A DNA stretch of 64,000 nt from Paenirhizobium selenitireducens ATCC BAA-1503 (GTDB lineage Bacteria; Pseudomonadota; Alphaproteobacteria; Rhizobiales; Rhizobiaceae). A program made the translations under genes and the position numbers. The notes under the pieces are model-generated. The model was not told the origin of the DNA and did not search any database. It worked only from the letters and a program-made list of their open reading frames with translations. Below are positions 1-8,207 of this stretch, one piece after another; position 1 is the stretch's first letter, and every line of letters begins with the position of its first letter. Where the stretch lies: contig NZ_JAEG01000015.1 of NCBI RefSeq assembly GCF_000518785.1, positions 1 to 64,000 of the forward strand, in the 5' to 3' direction.

Positions 1-134
1 GCGGCGATGAAGCTGACGGTCGGCGTGTCGCGCAGATTGCGGGCAAAGCCGCCCGGGCCGGCAGCGGCCGAAGGATTGGCACTCATGAAGGCCGTCATGG
101 CGACGACGGCAGTAGCAAGAAGTGTTTTCAGCAT
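1..134 (-). CDS. Secreted protein of unknown function, N-terminal fragment
   Basis: Only about 44 codons are present; the gene continues beyond the left edge. The ATG lies at 134-132. The N terminus reads as a Sec signal peptide: MLKT, a hydrophobic core LLATAVVAMTAFM, then a small-residue stretch ending in PSAAA before GPGGFARNLRDTP, so signal peptidase I probably cuts near residue 25. Nothing in the visible mature part identifies a family. It is transcribed away from the polysaccharide export operon that starts at 761, so the long spacer between them probably holds promoters for both. Seen: signal peptide and open frame to the edge. Inferred: periplasmic or secreted location. Confidence 0.6.
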   Translation of the reverse strand, partial: MLKTLLATAVVAMTAFMSANPSAAAGPGGFARNLRDTPTVSFIA

Positions 135-760
135 GTCTTCAATCCCCGTTCAACCATTGCCGCCTGCTTGCATGCAGGCTGTCCTTCGCGGAATTCATCC
201 GTTGGGACAGAGATTAGCGGGGGTGTTTTGCAGTGCGCTTAAACGGATGCCGACAATTTTAGCGAATTGCCGGTTTTTCCCGTTTCGGCACGCAGAGCGA
301 TCCCTGTGATGTCGGATGCTCATCGAGCGTCGCCTTTGGACGAGAGGCCAACCTGGTTCACGAGCGCGCAGGCGCCACAGGAGCTGTTTTGCCTCTTTAG
401 CTCAAAGTGTGAGCGATCTGACGAAAAATGCGGCGACCATTTTTGGTGGAATCACCAAATTTTGTCGAGTAATGCACGCAAATGATGCAAATAGCGATAA
501 TAGACTCGCGGATTCTTGAGTCTTTCCAAGGAGGATTCTCCTGGATTTTTGTCTGTCGCAATTATTTCTCATATAGGCAAAGTCATATTTAAGTCGATCG
601 TCATTGTCGTGATAAAACGCGACTTGATATACGGATGCTATGTTGTATCACGGTAACAGTATTGTACTGTTGTTATGAATTTCTGTCGAATCGTGGCACA
701 AAAGGCTTGCGCGCTGCGTGTTGATGATAGTTACATCAATTCAAATTTTAGGATGATCAT
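135..760. other. Long AT-rich intergenic region upstream of the polysaccharide export operon
   Basis: This 626-bp stretch separates divergent genes and has no convincing coding frame. From about 420 onward it is clearly more AT-rich than the flanking genes, as is usual for rhizobial exopolysaccharide promoters. It holds small dyads, including an AGGAG/CTCCT pair near 530-541 and the TTGATG/CATCAA dyad at 721-739. I could not assign a sigma-70 promoter with confidence. MucR/Ros-type zinc-finger regulators often act on AT-rich promoters of this kind in rhizobia; that this applies here is inference. Confidence 0.5.
721..739. promoter_or_regulatory. Dyad TTGATG-N7-CATCAA just upstream of the wza-like gene
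   Basis: Perfect 6-bp arms (721-726 and 734-739) flank seven bases, and the dyad ends 21 bases before the ATG at 761. The likely ribosome binding site AGGA lies between the dyad and the start. It could be an operator or a short mRNA leader hairpin. No known regulator site is recognised. Confidence 0.25.
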
Positions 761-1963
761 ATGCGCCCCACGTCGTCTAAGCTCACTGTCGTCGTAATTT
801 CATCTCTTCTGGCGAGCTGCGCCGCGGTGCCAAATGCCGGCCCGTCATATCATGCCATCGAGGGTCAGGCGGCTGTGAAGCTGTCGACAAAGGACAAGAA
901 GGTCGGCATCGACTATGTGCTGATCGACATCAACAAGACCATGCTGGGATACTTCCAGTCGGAGACGGTTTCGTCCCTCAAGGATGGCTTCGGTGGTGGC
1001 CGCGGCGGCGCGCCGACCATTCCGCTCGGTGTCGGCGATGCTGTCGAAGTCTCGATCTTCGAAGCTCAGGCCGGTGGTCTCTTCATTCCAAGCGATGCGG
1101 GCAGCCGTCCCGGCAACTTCATCACCCTGCCGGCCCAGCAGATCGACAGCAATGGCAGCATCTCGGTTCCCTATGCCGGCCGTATCCGCGCCGCGGGGCG
1201 TGCCAAGGAGCAGGTCGAGCGCGAGATCGAGGATCTGCTGGCCAACCGCGCCATCGAGCCTCAGGTCGTGATCACGGTCACGGAGCGCAAGTCGAGCCAG
1301 GTCGCCGTGCTCGGTGACGTCAATGATCCACAGAAGGTCGAGATTTCCTCGGGTGGCGAGCGCGTGCTCGACGTCATCTCGACGGCGGGCGGCATCAGTG
1401 CGCCGGGCATCGAGACCTACATCACCCTGCAGCGCAACGGCCGCACGGCGACGATTTCCTATAACAAGCTGTCCAATTCGCCGAGTGAGAACATCTATGT
1501 CGCCCCAGGCGATACGATCTTCGTCAACCGCGAGCGGCGGACCTTCCTGGCCTTCGGTGCTTCCGGCGCCAACGGCCGCTTCGACTTCGAAGAGTCGGCC
1601 CTGTCACTCGGTGAGGCACTCGCCAAGTCGGGTGGTCTGCTTGATAACCGTGCAGAGCCGGCGCAGGTCGTGCTCTACCGTACGGTGGATGCGAAGACGC
1701 TGCACAAGCTCAATATCGACACGTCGTCATTCCAGACCGATGAGATTCCGGTGGTCTTCCGCGCCAACATGCGCGATCCGTCTTCCTTCTTCGCAGTTCA
1801 GAAGTTCGCGATGCAGGACAAGGATATCCTCTATGTCTCGAACCATGACTCGGTCGAGTTGATCAAGTTCCTCGACATCGTCAACTCGGTCTCGTCGACC
1901 GCATCCGGCGTCTCGTCGGATGTCGTTGCGACCCGTGATGCGGTCCGGGAAATCGCCAATTGA
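761..1963 (+). CDS. Polysaccharide export outer-membrane lipoprotein, Wza family
   Basis: 400 aa. Wza-family proteins form the outer-membrane channel through which capsule or exopolysaccharide leaves the cell. The N terminus is a lipoprotein signal: hydrophobic VVVISSLL then lipobox LASC with the acylated Cys at residue 20. A polysaccharide export domain begins near residue 88 (LGVGDAVEVSIFEA) and includes the typical IDSNGSISVPYAGRI stretch. SLBB-like beta-grasp modules follow (VAVLGDVNDPQKV around 184 and TFLAFGASGANGRF around 264). The length fits the family (about 380-420). AGGA lies about 8 bases before the ATG. It heads an operon with the co-polymerase kinase and the initiating transferase. 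Known of family: needs a Wzc partner, which is present at 2833-5112. Confidence 0.93.
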   Translation: MRPTSSKLTVVVISSLLASCAAVPNAGPSYHAIEGQAAVKLSTKDKKVGIDYVLIDINKTMLGYFQSETVSSLKDGFGGGRGGAPTIPLGVGDAVEVSIFEAQAGGLFIPSDAGSRPGNFITLPAQQIDSNGSISVPYAGRIRAAGRAKEQVEREIEDLLANRAIEPQVVITVTERKSSQVAVLGDVNDPQKVEISSGGERVLDVISTAGGISAPGIETYITLQRNGRTATISYNKLSNSPSENIYVAPGDTIFVNRERRTFLAFGASGANGRFDFEESALSLGEALAKSGGLLDNRAEPAQVVLYRTVDAKTLHKLNIDTSSFQTDEIPVVFRANMRDPSSFFAVQKFAMQDKDILYVSNHDSVELIKFLDIVNSVSSTASGVSSDVVATRDAVREIAN

Positions 1964-1974
1964 GTGAAGGCTAA

Positions 1975-2014
1975 GAATATCGGGCGAGATTAAGCTTATT
2001 GTTGCTCGATATTC
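1975..2014 (+). terminator. Intercistronic hairpin after the wza-like gene
   Basis: Arms GAATATCGGGC (1975-1985) and GCTCGATATTC (2004-2014) pair with one mismatch around an 18-base AT-rich loop. No run of T follows, so full termination is unlikely. It may stabilise the upstream mRNA or attenuate transcription into the next gene. Confidence 0.4.
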
Positions 2015-2092
2015 TACATTGCATTGCAAAAGCCCTTCGCTTGGATTATGACTATTAAAAGTAAATTAACTGCGTTCGGAAGGAAGATGGAG

Positions 2093-2755
2093 ATGACAGT
2101 GTCTAAGGTAACCTGCAAGCTCGCTGCGAGCTTTGCTGTCGCTATGCTTGCTTCGAGCGTATTCGTGTCCGGCGCCTCGGCTCAGGAGACGATGGCTCCC
2201 GTTGCTTGCTTCCAGTCGCCGGCCAAGCTCAGCGAGGGCGACATTGCCGCATTCCTGGCTACTCCGGCCTCTCTGCTGACGGAAAATCCGAATGGTGGTC
2301 TGCCCTTGTCGAGCCGCGTTCGTGCGCTGGCCGGTTCCAGTTCCGGGACGATCGACGCGATCCTGGCCTTGGTTTCGGGCGCCAATGCGGATCAGAAGGC
2401 GGCGATCGGTTCCGGTCTGGCCCGCGCGGCCCGTGCTTGCGCGGCGTCCAATCCCGAATATGCGGCGCTGATCCAGGAAAAGGTCGCCGGCGCCAGCTCT
2501 CCGGAACTCGTGACGGCCTTCCTGGCTGCCAGCAATGAAGTGCAGACGGCTGCGCTCGGTGGCCTCACGGGTGGGGCAACCGGTGGCGGTGGCGCTGCAG
2601 GTATCGGCGGTGGCGGAAATGCTGGTCTCGGTACGGCTGGATTGGGCGGTGACACCGTCTACACCCAGGGCACCGGTGGCTTTTCCGCAAGCGGTAGTGG
2701 CCAGTACTTCGGCTCGTCCAGTAACGGTAACGGTAGCGTCAGCCCGACCCAGTAA
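2093..2755 (+). CDS. Secreted protein with Gly-rich tail in the polysaccharide export operon
   Basis: About 220 aa; function not recognised. I chose the ATG at 2093 because GGAAGG (2078-2083) sits nine bases upstream; another in-frame ATG is at 2087 (too close) and a longer frame starts at 2024. A Sec signal peptide is clear (VTCKLAASFAVAMLASSVF, likely cleavage at GASA-QE). The mature N-terminal half is Ala-rich and helical, with two cysteines (VACFQ, ARACA) that could pair in the periplasm. The last 65 residues are mostly Gly, Ser, Thr and Asn (GGATGGGGAAGIGGGG and similar). Its position between Wza-like and Wzc-like genes suggests an envelope role in export; that is inference. Confidence 0.8.
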   Translation: MTVSKVTCKLAASFAVAMLASSVFVSGASAQETMAPVACFQSPAKLSEGDIAAFLATPASLLTENPNGGLPLSSRVRALAGSSSGTIDAILALVSGANADQKAAIGSGLARAARACAASNPEYAALIQEKVAGASSPELVTAFLAASNEVQTAALGGLTGGATGGGGAAGIGGGGNAGLGTAGLGGDTVYTQGTGGFSASGSGQYFGSSSNGNGSVSPTQ

Positions 2756-2778
2756 GGGTTGTGGCGTATCGGTGCTGA

Positions 2779-2802
2779 ATGCCGTCGCGTAAGCGACGGC
2801 AT
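2779..2802 (+). terminator. Perfect hairpin with GTAA loop before the wzc-like gene
   Basis: ATGCCGTCGC (2779-2788) and GCGACGGCAT (2793-2802) form a perfect 10-bp stem closed by GTAA, a stable GNRA-type tetraloop. The T-rich stretch starts only about ten bases later, so it is a weak terminator at best. It lies 30 bases before the TTG start of the next gene and may limit read-through or stabilise the upstream message. Confidence 0.5.
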
Positions 2803-2832
2803 ACGACGTGTATTGTTTTATGAGGTGCTTTG

Positions 2833-5112
2833 TTGCTGTCCCCAGATAAGATCGCCTCCCGTGATGCAAATGAGTGGGGATCGGATACTGGACCGGACGC
2901 TTCGGGCGACCTCGAAAAACTGATTGCGATGGCGCGCCGCCAGTGGCGTGTGGTGGCCGTGTCGGTCGCTGCGACTGTCGTCGTGGCTTTCGGTTATATA
3001 TTGACCGCTGTGCCGCTTTATACGGCCAACACCTCCGTTCTCATCGATCGCAGCAAGAGCAGTATCGTCGATCAGTTGTCGGCGATGGGCGGCGTCGATG
3101 CGGACGAGGCCTCCATTCTAAGCCAGGTCGAGCTCTTGCGTTCGGACACCATCGCCGGTGCCGTCGTCACGAAGTTGAAGCTCGCCGATGATCCGAGCTT
3201 CATGGCTTCGGGCGGTTCTCCGGTTTCTTCGGCCACCGGCCTCATCAGCAGTCTTTTCAATTTCACCGGTTGGTTCGCCCCGAACGTCGAAACCGCCGAG
3301 GATATCGAGCGAAAGAAGAATGCAGCGATCTCGCGGCTTCTGTCTGGTCTCGAGGTCTCCCGTGTTGGGCGCACCTTCGTTCTCGAAATCAGCTTTACCT
3401 CTCCCAGTGCCGGGCAGTCTGCACGCATCGCCAGGGCCATTGCCGATGCCTATCTGGTCGACAAGCTGGAATCCAAATATGATGCGACGCGCCGCGCCAG
3501 CATCTGGCTGCAGGAGCGTATCGACGAGCTGAAGCAGAAGGCGGTCGAATCGGATCTGGCGGTACAGAAGTTTCGGGCCGAGAACGGCCTGGTGACGGCA
3601 GATGGACGACTGATCAGCGACCAGCAACTGACCGAGTTGAACAGCGCCCTGATCGTTGCCCAGGCCGATGTCGCCAAGGCCCAGGCGCGGTACGACCGCA
3701 TCAAGTCGATCATCGATTCCGGACGAACCGACGCAATCGTCACCGACGTGCTCGACAGCTCGATCTCCAACGACTTGCGCAAGAAGTATCTCGAGGCTTC
3801 GAAGCTGGAGGCGGAGATCTCGAACCGCCTTGGCCCGAACCATGTCCAGGCCGTGCGCCTTCGTTCCGAAATGAGTGAATTTCAACGGCTTATGTTCGAG
3901 GAACTTGGGCGTATTTCCGAAAGCTATCAGAGCGAAGTCACGGTCGCCCAGTCGCGTCTGAAATCGCTGCAGGAAAACGTTGCCTCTGCCCAAGGGGCGA
4001 GCGCGGTTGCCGGCGAGAGCCAGGTGCAGTTGCGCGAACTGGAACGCACTGCGGAATCCTACCGCAGCCTGTACCAGACCTTCCTGCAGCGCTTCCAGGA
4101 AGCGACCCAGCAGCAATCCTTCCCGGTCACCGAAGCGCGCGTCATTTCGGCAGCCACCGTCCCTGGCGGGCCCAGTCATCCGCGCAAGCCGTTCATCCTG
4201 GCGCTCGGCCTTCTGCTTGGTATCGGCATCGGCGGAGCGATCGGTGCTTTCCGCGAGTTCCGCGACCGCTTCTTTCGCACGGGAGATCAGGTCCGTGACG
4301 TTCTTGGTGTCGAGTTCCTCGGCAGTGCGCCTCTGGTTGCGGAAAGCGACGCGCCGGTCACCAAAGGCGGCGACCATCCCCGCAATATCCGCCGGGCAAG
4401 CGCCATCACCAGCTATGTGCTCGACCATCCGCTTTCGATGTTCGCCGAAACGCTGCGTAGCACCAAGATTGCTGTCGATCTCGGCTCCAAGGTGGGTGGC
4501 GCAAAGGTCATTGGCATGATCTCGACCCTGCCGGGCGAGGGCAAGTCTACAGTTGCCATCAACTTTGCGGAGTTGCTTGCGATGCAGGGCGCGAAGACGC
4601 TGCTGATCGACGCGGATTTGCGCAATCCTGGAGCCACCCGTGCGATCGGTCGCCATGCCGAGGCTGGTCTGCTCGAGGCGCTGATTGACAATCGGCCGAT
4701 CCGCGATCTGCTTTTGCTTGATCCGAAGACAAAGCTCGCCTTTCTGCCTGCCGTGGTCACGCGCCGGGTTCCCCATTCCTCGGAACTTCTGGCGTCGCAG
4801 GCCATGAATGCGATCATCGAGACGGCCAAGGACAATTTCGACTACATCATTCTCGATCTTCCGCCGCTTGCGCCGGTGGTCGATGCACGCGCCGTTGCAA
4901 CCCGGGTCGATAGCTTTGTCTACGTCATCGAATGGGGCAAGACGTCGCGCAAGGCCGTCGGGGCGGCATTGTTCGCCGATCAGGAAATCGTCCGAAAATG
5001 TGCCGGCGTTGTTCTGAACAAGGTCGATGAGGAGAAGATGAAGCTGTACCGAACCTATGGTTCGAGCGAATATTACTATTCGCGCTATTCCTCCTACTAT
5101 CACGAGGACTAG
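2833..5112 (+). CDS. Polysaccharide co-polymerase with C-terminal tyrosine kinase domain (Wzc/ExoP-like)
   Basis: About 759 aa. Wzc/ExoP proteins set chain length and drive export through Wza. The order is typical: N-terminal Wzz segment with TM1 (VVAVSVAATVVVAFGYI, near residue 40), a long periplasmic coiled region with a GNVR-type end, TM2 (ILALGLLLGIGIGGAIGAF, near 460), then a cytoplasmic BY-kinase. Walker A is LPGEGKST near residue 568, Walker A' is LLIDADLR, and a DLPP motif follows. The C terminus has eight tyrosines in its last 21 residues, the expected autophosphorylation cluster. The start is TTG: no ATG fits, and GAGG at 2822-2825 is seven bases from the TTG at 2833 (a TTG at 2830 is also possible). 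No Wzb-type phosphatase gene is in the window. Confidence 0.92.
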   Translation: MLSPDKIASRDANEWGSDTGPDASGDLEKLIAMARRQWRVVAVSVAATVVVAFGYILTAVPLYTANTSVLIDRSKSSIVDQLSAMGGVDADEASILSQVELLRSDTIAGAVVTKLKLADDPSFMASGGSPVSSATGLISSLFNFTGWFAPNVETAEDIERKKNAAISRLLSGLEVSRVGRTFVLEISFTSPSAGQSARIARAIADAYLVDKLESKYDATRRASIWLQERIDELKQKAVESDLAVQKFRAENGLVTADGRLISDQQLTELNSALIVAQADVAKAQARYDRIKSIIDSGRTDAIVTDVLDSSISNDLRKKYLEASKLEAEISNRLGPNHVQAVRLRSEMSEFQRLMFEELGRISESYQSEVTVAQSRLKSLQENVASAQGASAVAGESQVQLRELERTAESYRSLYQTFLQRFQEATQQQSFPVTEARVISAATVPGGPSHPRKPFILALGLLLGIGIGGAIGAFREFRDRFFRTGDQVRDVLGVEFLGSAPLVAESDAPVTKGGDHPRNIRRASAITSYVLDHPLSMFAETLRSTKIAVDLGSKVGGAKVIGMISTLPGEGKSTVAINFAELLAMQGAKTLLIDADLRNPGATRAIGRHAEAGLLEALIDNRPIRDLLLLDPKTKLAFLPAVVTRRVPHSSELLASQAMNAIIETAKDNFDYIILDLPPLAPVVDARAVATRVDSFVYVIEWGKTSRKAVGAALFADQEIVRKCAGVVLNKVDEEKMKLYRTYGSSEYYYSRYSSYYHED

Positions 5113-5121
5113 GAACTGCTC

Positions 5122-5820
5122 ATGTCGCGCGTCCGACCCGCGATCTCCTTGTTCGTCGTCATGTGCGGACTTTTTCTGGCGTTCTCCATCATGGAACTGA
5201 GGGCTACCGCTCGTTTCGGCCAGCTGATGCTGATGGCCCGCTACCTGGAAACGGGGACGCCCGTGACGCGTGCGTCTGTCACAAATCTTGCCGCCTGGGC
5301 CGATGGCGTCGTTTCCGACGACTATTGCCGCTCGGATATCGTCCGGGCGGGCCTGACGGTGAAGCTCGCGGAACTCGACCAGCGGAATTCCTACTATGAT
5401 TACGATGCCTGGGCTGAGGGGCTTGCCGCGACCGAGCGCTACATCCGTCACGCCATTGGCTGTACGCCGACCGACGGCAATTTCTGGCTGAGGCTCGCCA
5501 TGGTCCGGCGCGCCATCGCCGAACGGCCGGAAGAGATCGCATTTCTCATGCAGCAGTCGGTGAACTATGCCCCGGCCGAGCAGGCGGTTCTGGCCGCCCG
5601 CTTCATCGTATGGAATGCCGCTGGCGAGCGGACGCTCCAGGCGGCGCGGGCTGCCGTGGACACGGATGTTCAGACCCTGTTGCGTTACGGGGATGTGCGG
5701 CTGATCCGCCAGATCGTGCAGAAGCCTGGCGAGGCGCTCCTGCCCTATCTGCGCAGCGCCACGACCTCGCTGCCTGCAGAGCGCCAAGGCGAGCTGTCAG
5801 GCGCCAAGATTGCATTTTGA
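5122..5820 (+). CDS. Membrane-anchored protein of unknown function in the export operon
   Basis: 232 aa; no family recognised. One N-terminal hydrophobic segment (ISLFVVMCGLFLAFSIMEL, residues 8-26) should anchor it in the inner membrane with the rest in the periplasm. The remainder is Ala/Arg/Leu-rich and looks helical, with TPR-like stretches (NFWLRLAMVRRAIAERPEE; QQSVNYAPAEQAVLAARFI), which would suit a scaffold. It begins nine bases after the kinase gene, with AGGA in the gap, so it is translated from the same message. Its position between Wzc-like and ExoY-like genes suggests a role in assembling the polysaccharide machine. Function is inference. Confidence 0.8.
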   Translation: MSRVRPAISLFVVMCGLFLAFSIMELRATARFGQLMLMARYLETGTPVTRASVTNLAAWADGVVSDDYCRSDIVRAGLTVKLAELDQRNSYYDYDAWAEGLAATERYIRHAIGCTPTDGNFWLRLAMVRRAIAERPEEIAFLMQQSVNYAPAEQAVLAARFIVWNAAGERTLQAARAAVDTDVQTLLRYGDVRLIRQIVQKPGEALLPYLRSATTSLPAERQGELSGAKIAF

Positions 5821-6052
5821 ATGCCAGGCTCGACTCTGCATGGTCGGCGTTTGTGCGCCGCGATGGGCGATTGTTGCGCCGCCGTTGCATTGTCGTGCCG
5901 GCGCCGATCCGGTGTGTGTGGCAACAAAACAATACTTTTATATTGAAGGCTTCGTGGGTTAACCAAAGGTTAAAAATGAGGATGACATTTGGTTTTCCCT
6001 GTTTTATCTTGAAACCTAGTAAGGTGATCTGTAAAGATTATAGGGGTTCACA
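5821..6052. promoter_or_regulatory. AT-rich gap with a TTAACC/GGTTAA dyad before the sugar transferase gene
   Basis: This 232-bp spacer is far more AT-rich than its neighbours from about 5930 and breaks an otherwise tight operon. It contains the perfect dyad TTAACC-AAA-GGTTAA at 5959-5973. A separate promoter for the transferase gene is likely. AGGGG (6042-6046) precedes the TTG start at 6053. Confidence 0.35.
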
Positions 6053-6772
6053 TTGGCGATTCTCGTTAGGTCCGAGTGCTCAAATCGTCAGAACGATGTT
6101 TTCGAGCTGCGCAGTTCAGATGCATATGAATTAAATTATGTTTCGTCTGCTGCTTATCAAGGCAAACCTTATCAATTTGCGGCAAAACGTGCGCTTGACG
6201 TGTGTATTTCTGCTGTTGCCCTGCTGATACTTCTGCCATTCCTTCTGGCTGTGGCGCTTCTGATCAAGCTGGACAGTCCCGGCCCTGTGCTATTCAAGCA
6301 GGAGCGGTGGGGCATGGGATGCCGCAAGATTCGCGTCTTCAAGTTCCGATCCATGCGGACCGACCGTTGCGACATTAGCGGTGTCAATCAGACCGTCCGC
6401 GATGATCCCCGGGTCACCCGTCTCGGCGCCATCATTCGGCGCACCAATATTGATGAATTGCCACAACTGTTGAATGTGCTGAAGGGCGACATGTCGCTGG
6501 TCGGACCTCGCTGCCATGCGGTGGGCATGTTGGCGGCGGGCATGCTCTATGAGGAACTGGTGCCTGAATACCACCGCCGACATGTGATGCGGCCGGGCAT
6601 GACGGGTCTGTCGCAGATGCGCGGCCTTCGCGGCCCGACGGATCGCCAGGGCAAGGCTCGGGCGCGTATAGCCTGCGATCTGCACTACGTGGACAATTTC
6701 ACGATCTGGCTCGACTTGCGCATCATCTTCGGGACCGTCATTTCCGAGCTCAAGGGCGGCAATGGCTTCTGA
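6053..6772 (+). CDS. Undecaprenyl-phosphate sugar phosphotransferase, ExoY type
   Basis: 239 aa. Members of this family move a sugar-1-phosphate onto undecaprenyl phosphate, the first step of repeat-unit assembly. It is the short form: one N-terminal membrane segment (AVALLILLPFLLAVALLIKL, about residues 50-69) followed by the catalytic domain. Hallmarks are KRALDV before the membrane, DSPGPVLFKQERWG, FKFRSM, TRLGAIIRRTNIDELPQL, LKGDMSLVGPR and RPGMTGLSQ. The length matches ExoY (about 226) rather than the long WbaP/WcaJ form. The start is TTG at 6053, supported by AGGGG six bases upstream. The large sugar operon at 27204-41419 has no initiating transferase, so this may serve it. Sugar specificity (galactose or glucose) cannot be read. 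Confidence 0.93.
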   Translation: MAILVRSECSNRQNDVFELRSSDAYELNYVSSAAYQGKPYQFAAKRALDVCISAVALLILLPFLLAVALLIKLDSPGPVLFKQERWGMGCRKIRVFKFRSMRTDRCDISGVNQTVRDDPRVTRLGAIIRRTNIDELPQLLNVLKGDMSLVGPRCHAVGMLAAGMLYEELVPEYHRRHVMRPGMTGLSQMRGLRGPTDRQGKARARIACDLHYVDNFTIWLDLRIIFGTVISELKGGNGF

Positions 6773-7289
6773 TCTGCTCGGCGTCGCGCAAGTCGGCACC
6801 GGCAATCTTCACGTCTGGCAGGATTGATGCTCTGCGGCCATGGTCTCGGCTTGACCAAGCAGAGACCGGCGTTGCCCTCACGGGGTACGCGGGCTCCCTG
6901 TGCGTTGCCGGAGGCGGTTTCTACCTCTCCTTTTTTCAGCAGATGTTGGGACAATTGCTGACCCATCCCGGATTGCAGTGAAGCCAGCGCGGAGACAAGA
7001 CAATGTCCGTGCCAGGCGATCGGCGGCCGAGGGTTCGTTTGTCACCAAGCCGATCCGATGATCCGGGACGCCGGAGGGCGCAAGAGGCGCGTTGCTTCGC
7101 CCTTGCTGCAACCGAGGTCGGCGACCGGGTGCCGGGAGCCAGGTCGGCGTGCCTTCGGATCAACGGGCGGCACGGGGATTTCACCGCGCGCGTGCTGTCG
7201 ATGCCGTGGCATGGCACAATGTCGAAAGGGCCACCCGTCCTGACCAAAAGCTGCGGATCTGTTCCTTGAGGTCTTCTCGTTCGAGGGCG
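6773..7289. other. Non-coding or decayed stretch with a possible methyltransferase remnant
   Basis: No intact gene is visible over 517 bp. On the minus strand around 7045-7131 one frame reads VADLGCSKGEATRLLRPPA then SRIIG, which resembles motif I of SAM-dependent methyltransferases (VADLGCGxGxxTRLL). The frame stops at 7042 and I could not extend the similarity convincingly on either side. Together with the broken EamA gene next door it suggests decay. No clear terminator follows the transferase gene. Confidence 0.35.
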
Positions 7290-8207
7290 TCAGCGGCTCT
7301 TCCGTCTCCTGCCTTCCAGAGCCGCCATCGCCGCGCCGGACAGAACCAGAGGTAAGGCCAGCAGAAACGCGGGCGCAAACGGGATCCGGAAGAGCAGGAG
7401 GTCCGCCAGGACCGGCCAAAGGATTGCGAGGTATTCGAAGGGGGCAAGACGCGAGGCCTCGGCATGGCGGAAGGCGAGCGTCATGGCGATGTGGGCGAGC
7501 CCACCGAAAATACCTGCGAAGACAAGCAGCAGCAGGGTCTTTCCATCCGGCGCGACCCAGCCGAATGGCAGGGTCAAAACGCCGCCGATCATCGAGGCCA
7601 GCACGAAGTAGAAGGCAATCGCGCCGGGACTCTCGGTTCTGTTGAGGCTTCGCACCATGATCAAGGCGAAGGCGGTGAGAACCCCCATCAGGAGCCCCAG
7701 ACCTTAGCCTACGAGCCGCGAGGTGTCGGCAATTCCTGCCGCGCCCACTTCTGGCCAGACGAGGGCGACCACGCCTGCGACGCCCAGCCCCACGCCGCAG
7801 ACGCGCCAGACCGTCGCGCGCTCGGACAGGATGACCACGCCGGCGACCGCGGTGAAGACCGGAGACAAATAGCCGAGCAGCGTCGCCTCGGCGAGCGGCA
7901 GCCGGGCGATCGAGGCGAAGGAGGCGAACATGGCGGCGGCTCCGAAGCCGGAGCGCAGCAGGTGGCCCAGCGGACGTCTGGTGGCGAGCCCGCCGGGGAA
8001 TTCTGCGCGAATCCAGAGGAAGATCGCTAGCGGTATCAGCGCGAAAGCCGAGCGGAAGAAGACGATCTGACCAACCGGGACGTGATCCGACAGCGCTTTC
8101 ACGAAGATCGCCATCGCGGCGAATAGCAGGCCGGACAGGATCCTGAGCCCTATGCCGAGGCTCGGGCGCTCGGTGGCAGCGCCGGTCATGCTGCTGGTAA
8201 CCGTCAT
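7290..8207 (-). pseudogene. EamA-family (DMT) transporter broken by one in-frame stop
   Basis: Reading from ATG at 8207 gives 167 codons of a normal EamA drug/metabolite transporter: five helices including ILSGLLFAAMAIFVKAL, GQIVFFRSAFALIPLAIF and EATLLGYLSPVFTAVAGVVI. It then meets TAA at 7706-7704. The same frame continues directly (GLGLLMGVLTAFALIMVRSL ... PFEYLAILWPVLADLLLF) to a stop at 7290. Full length would be 305 residues, the usual size for the family, so a single nonsense codon at position 168 splits two EamA repeats with no frame change. This could be a real pseudogene, a split gene, or a sequencing error. Substrate unknown. A 275-bp gap with no recognisable gene separates it from hutD. 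Confidence 0.8.

Noticed and set aside
690..715. Sigma-54-like TGGCAC...TTGC before the wza-like gene
   Set aside because: The spacing is seven bases where five are needed between TGGCAC and TTGC, so the invariant GG and GC would be misplaced.
2024..2092. Longer start for the Gly-rich secreted protein
   Set aside because: It would place 23 non-signal residues before the signal peptide. The ATG at 2093 has GGAAGG at ideal spacing.
3118..5787. 889-aa open frame antisense to the kinase gene
   Set aside because: It is a by-product of high GC and biased third positions. The plus-strand protein has clear family motifs throughout, and the antisense product has none.
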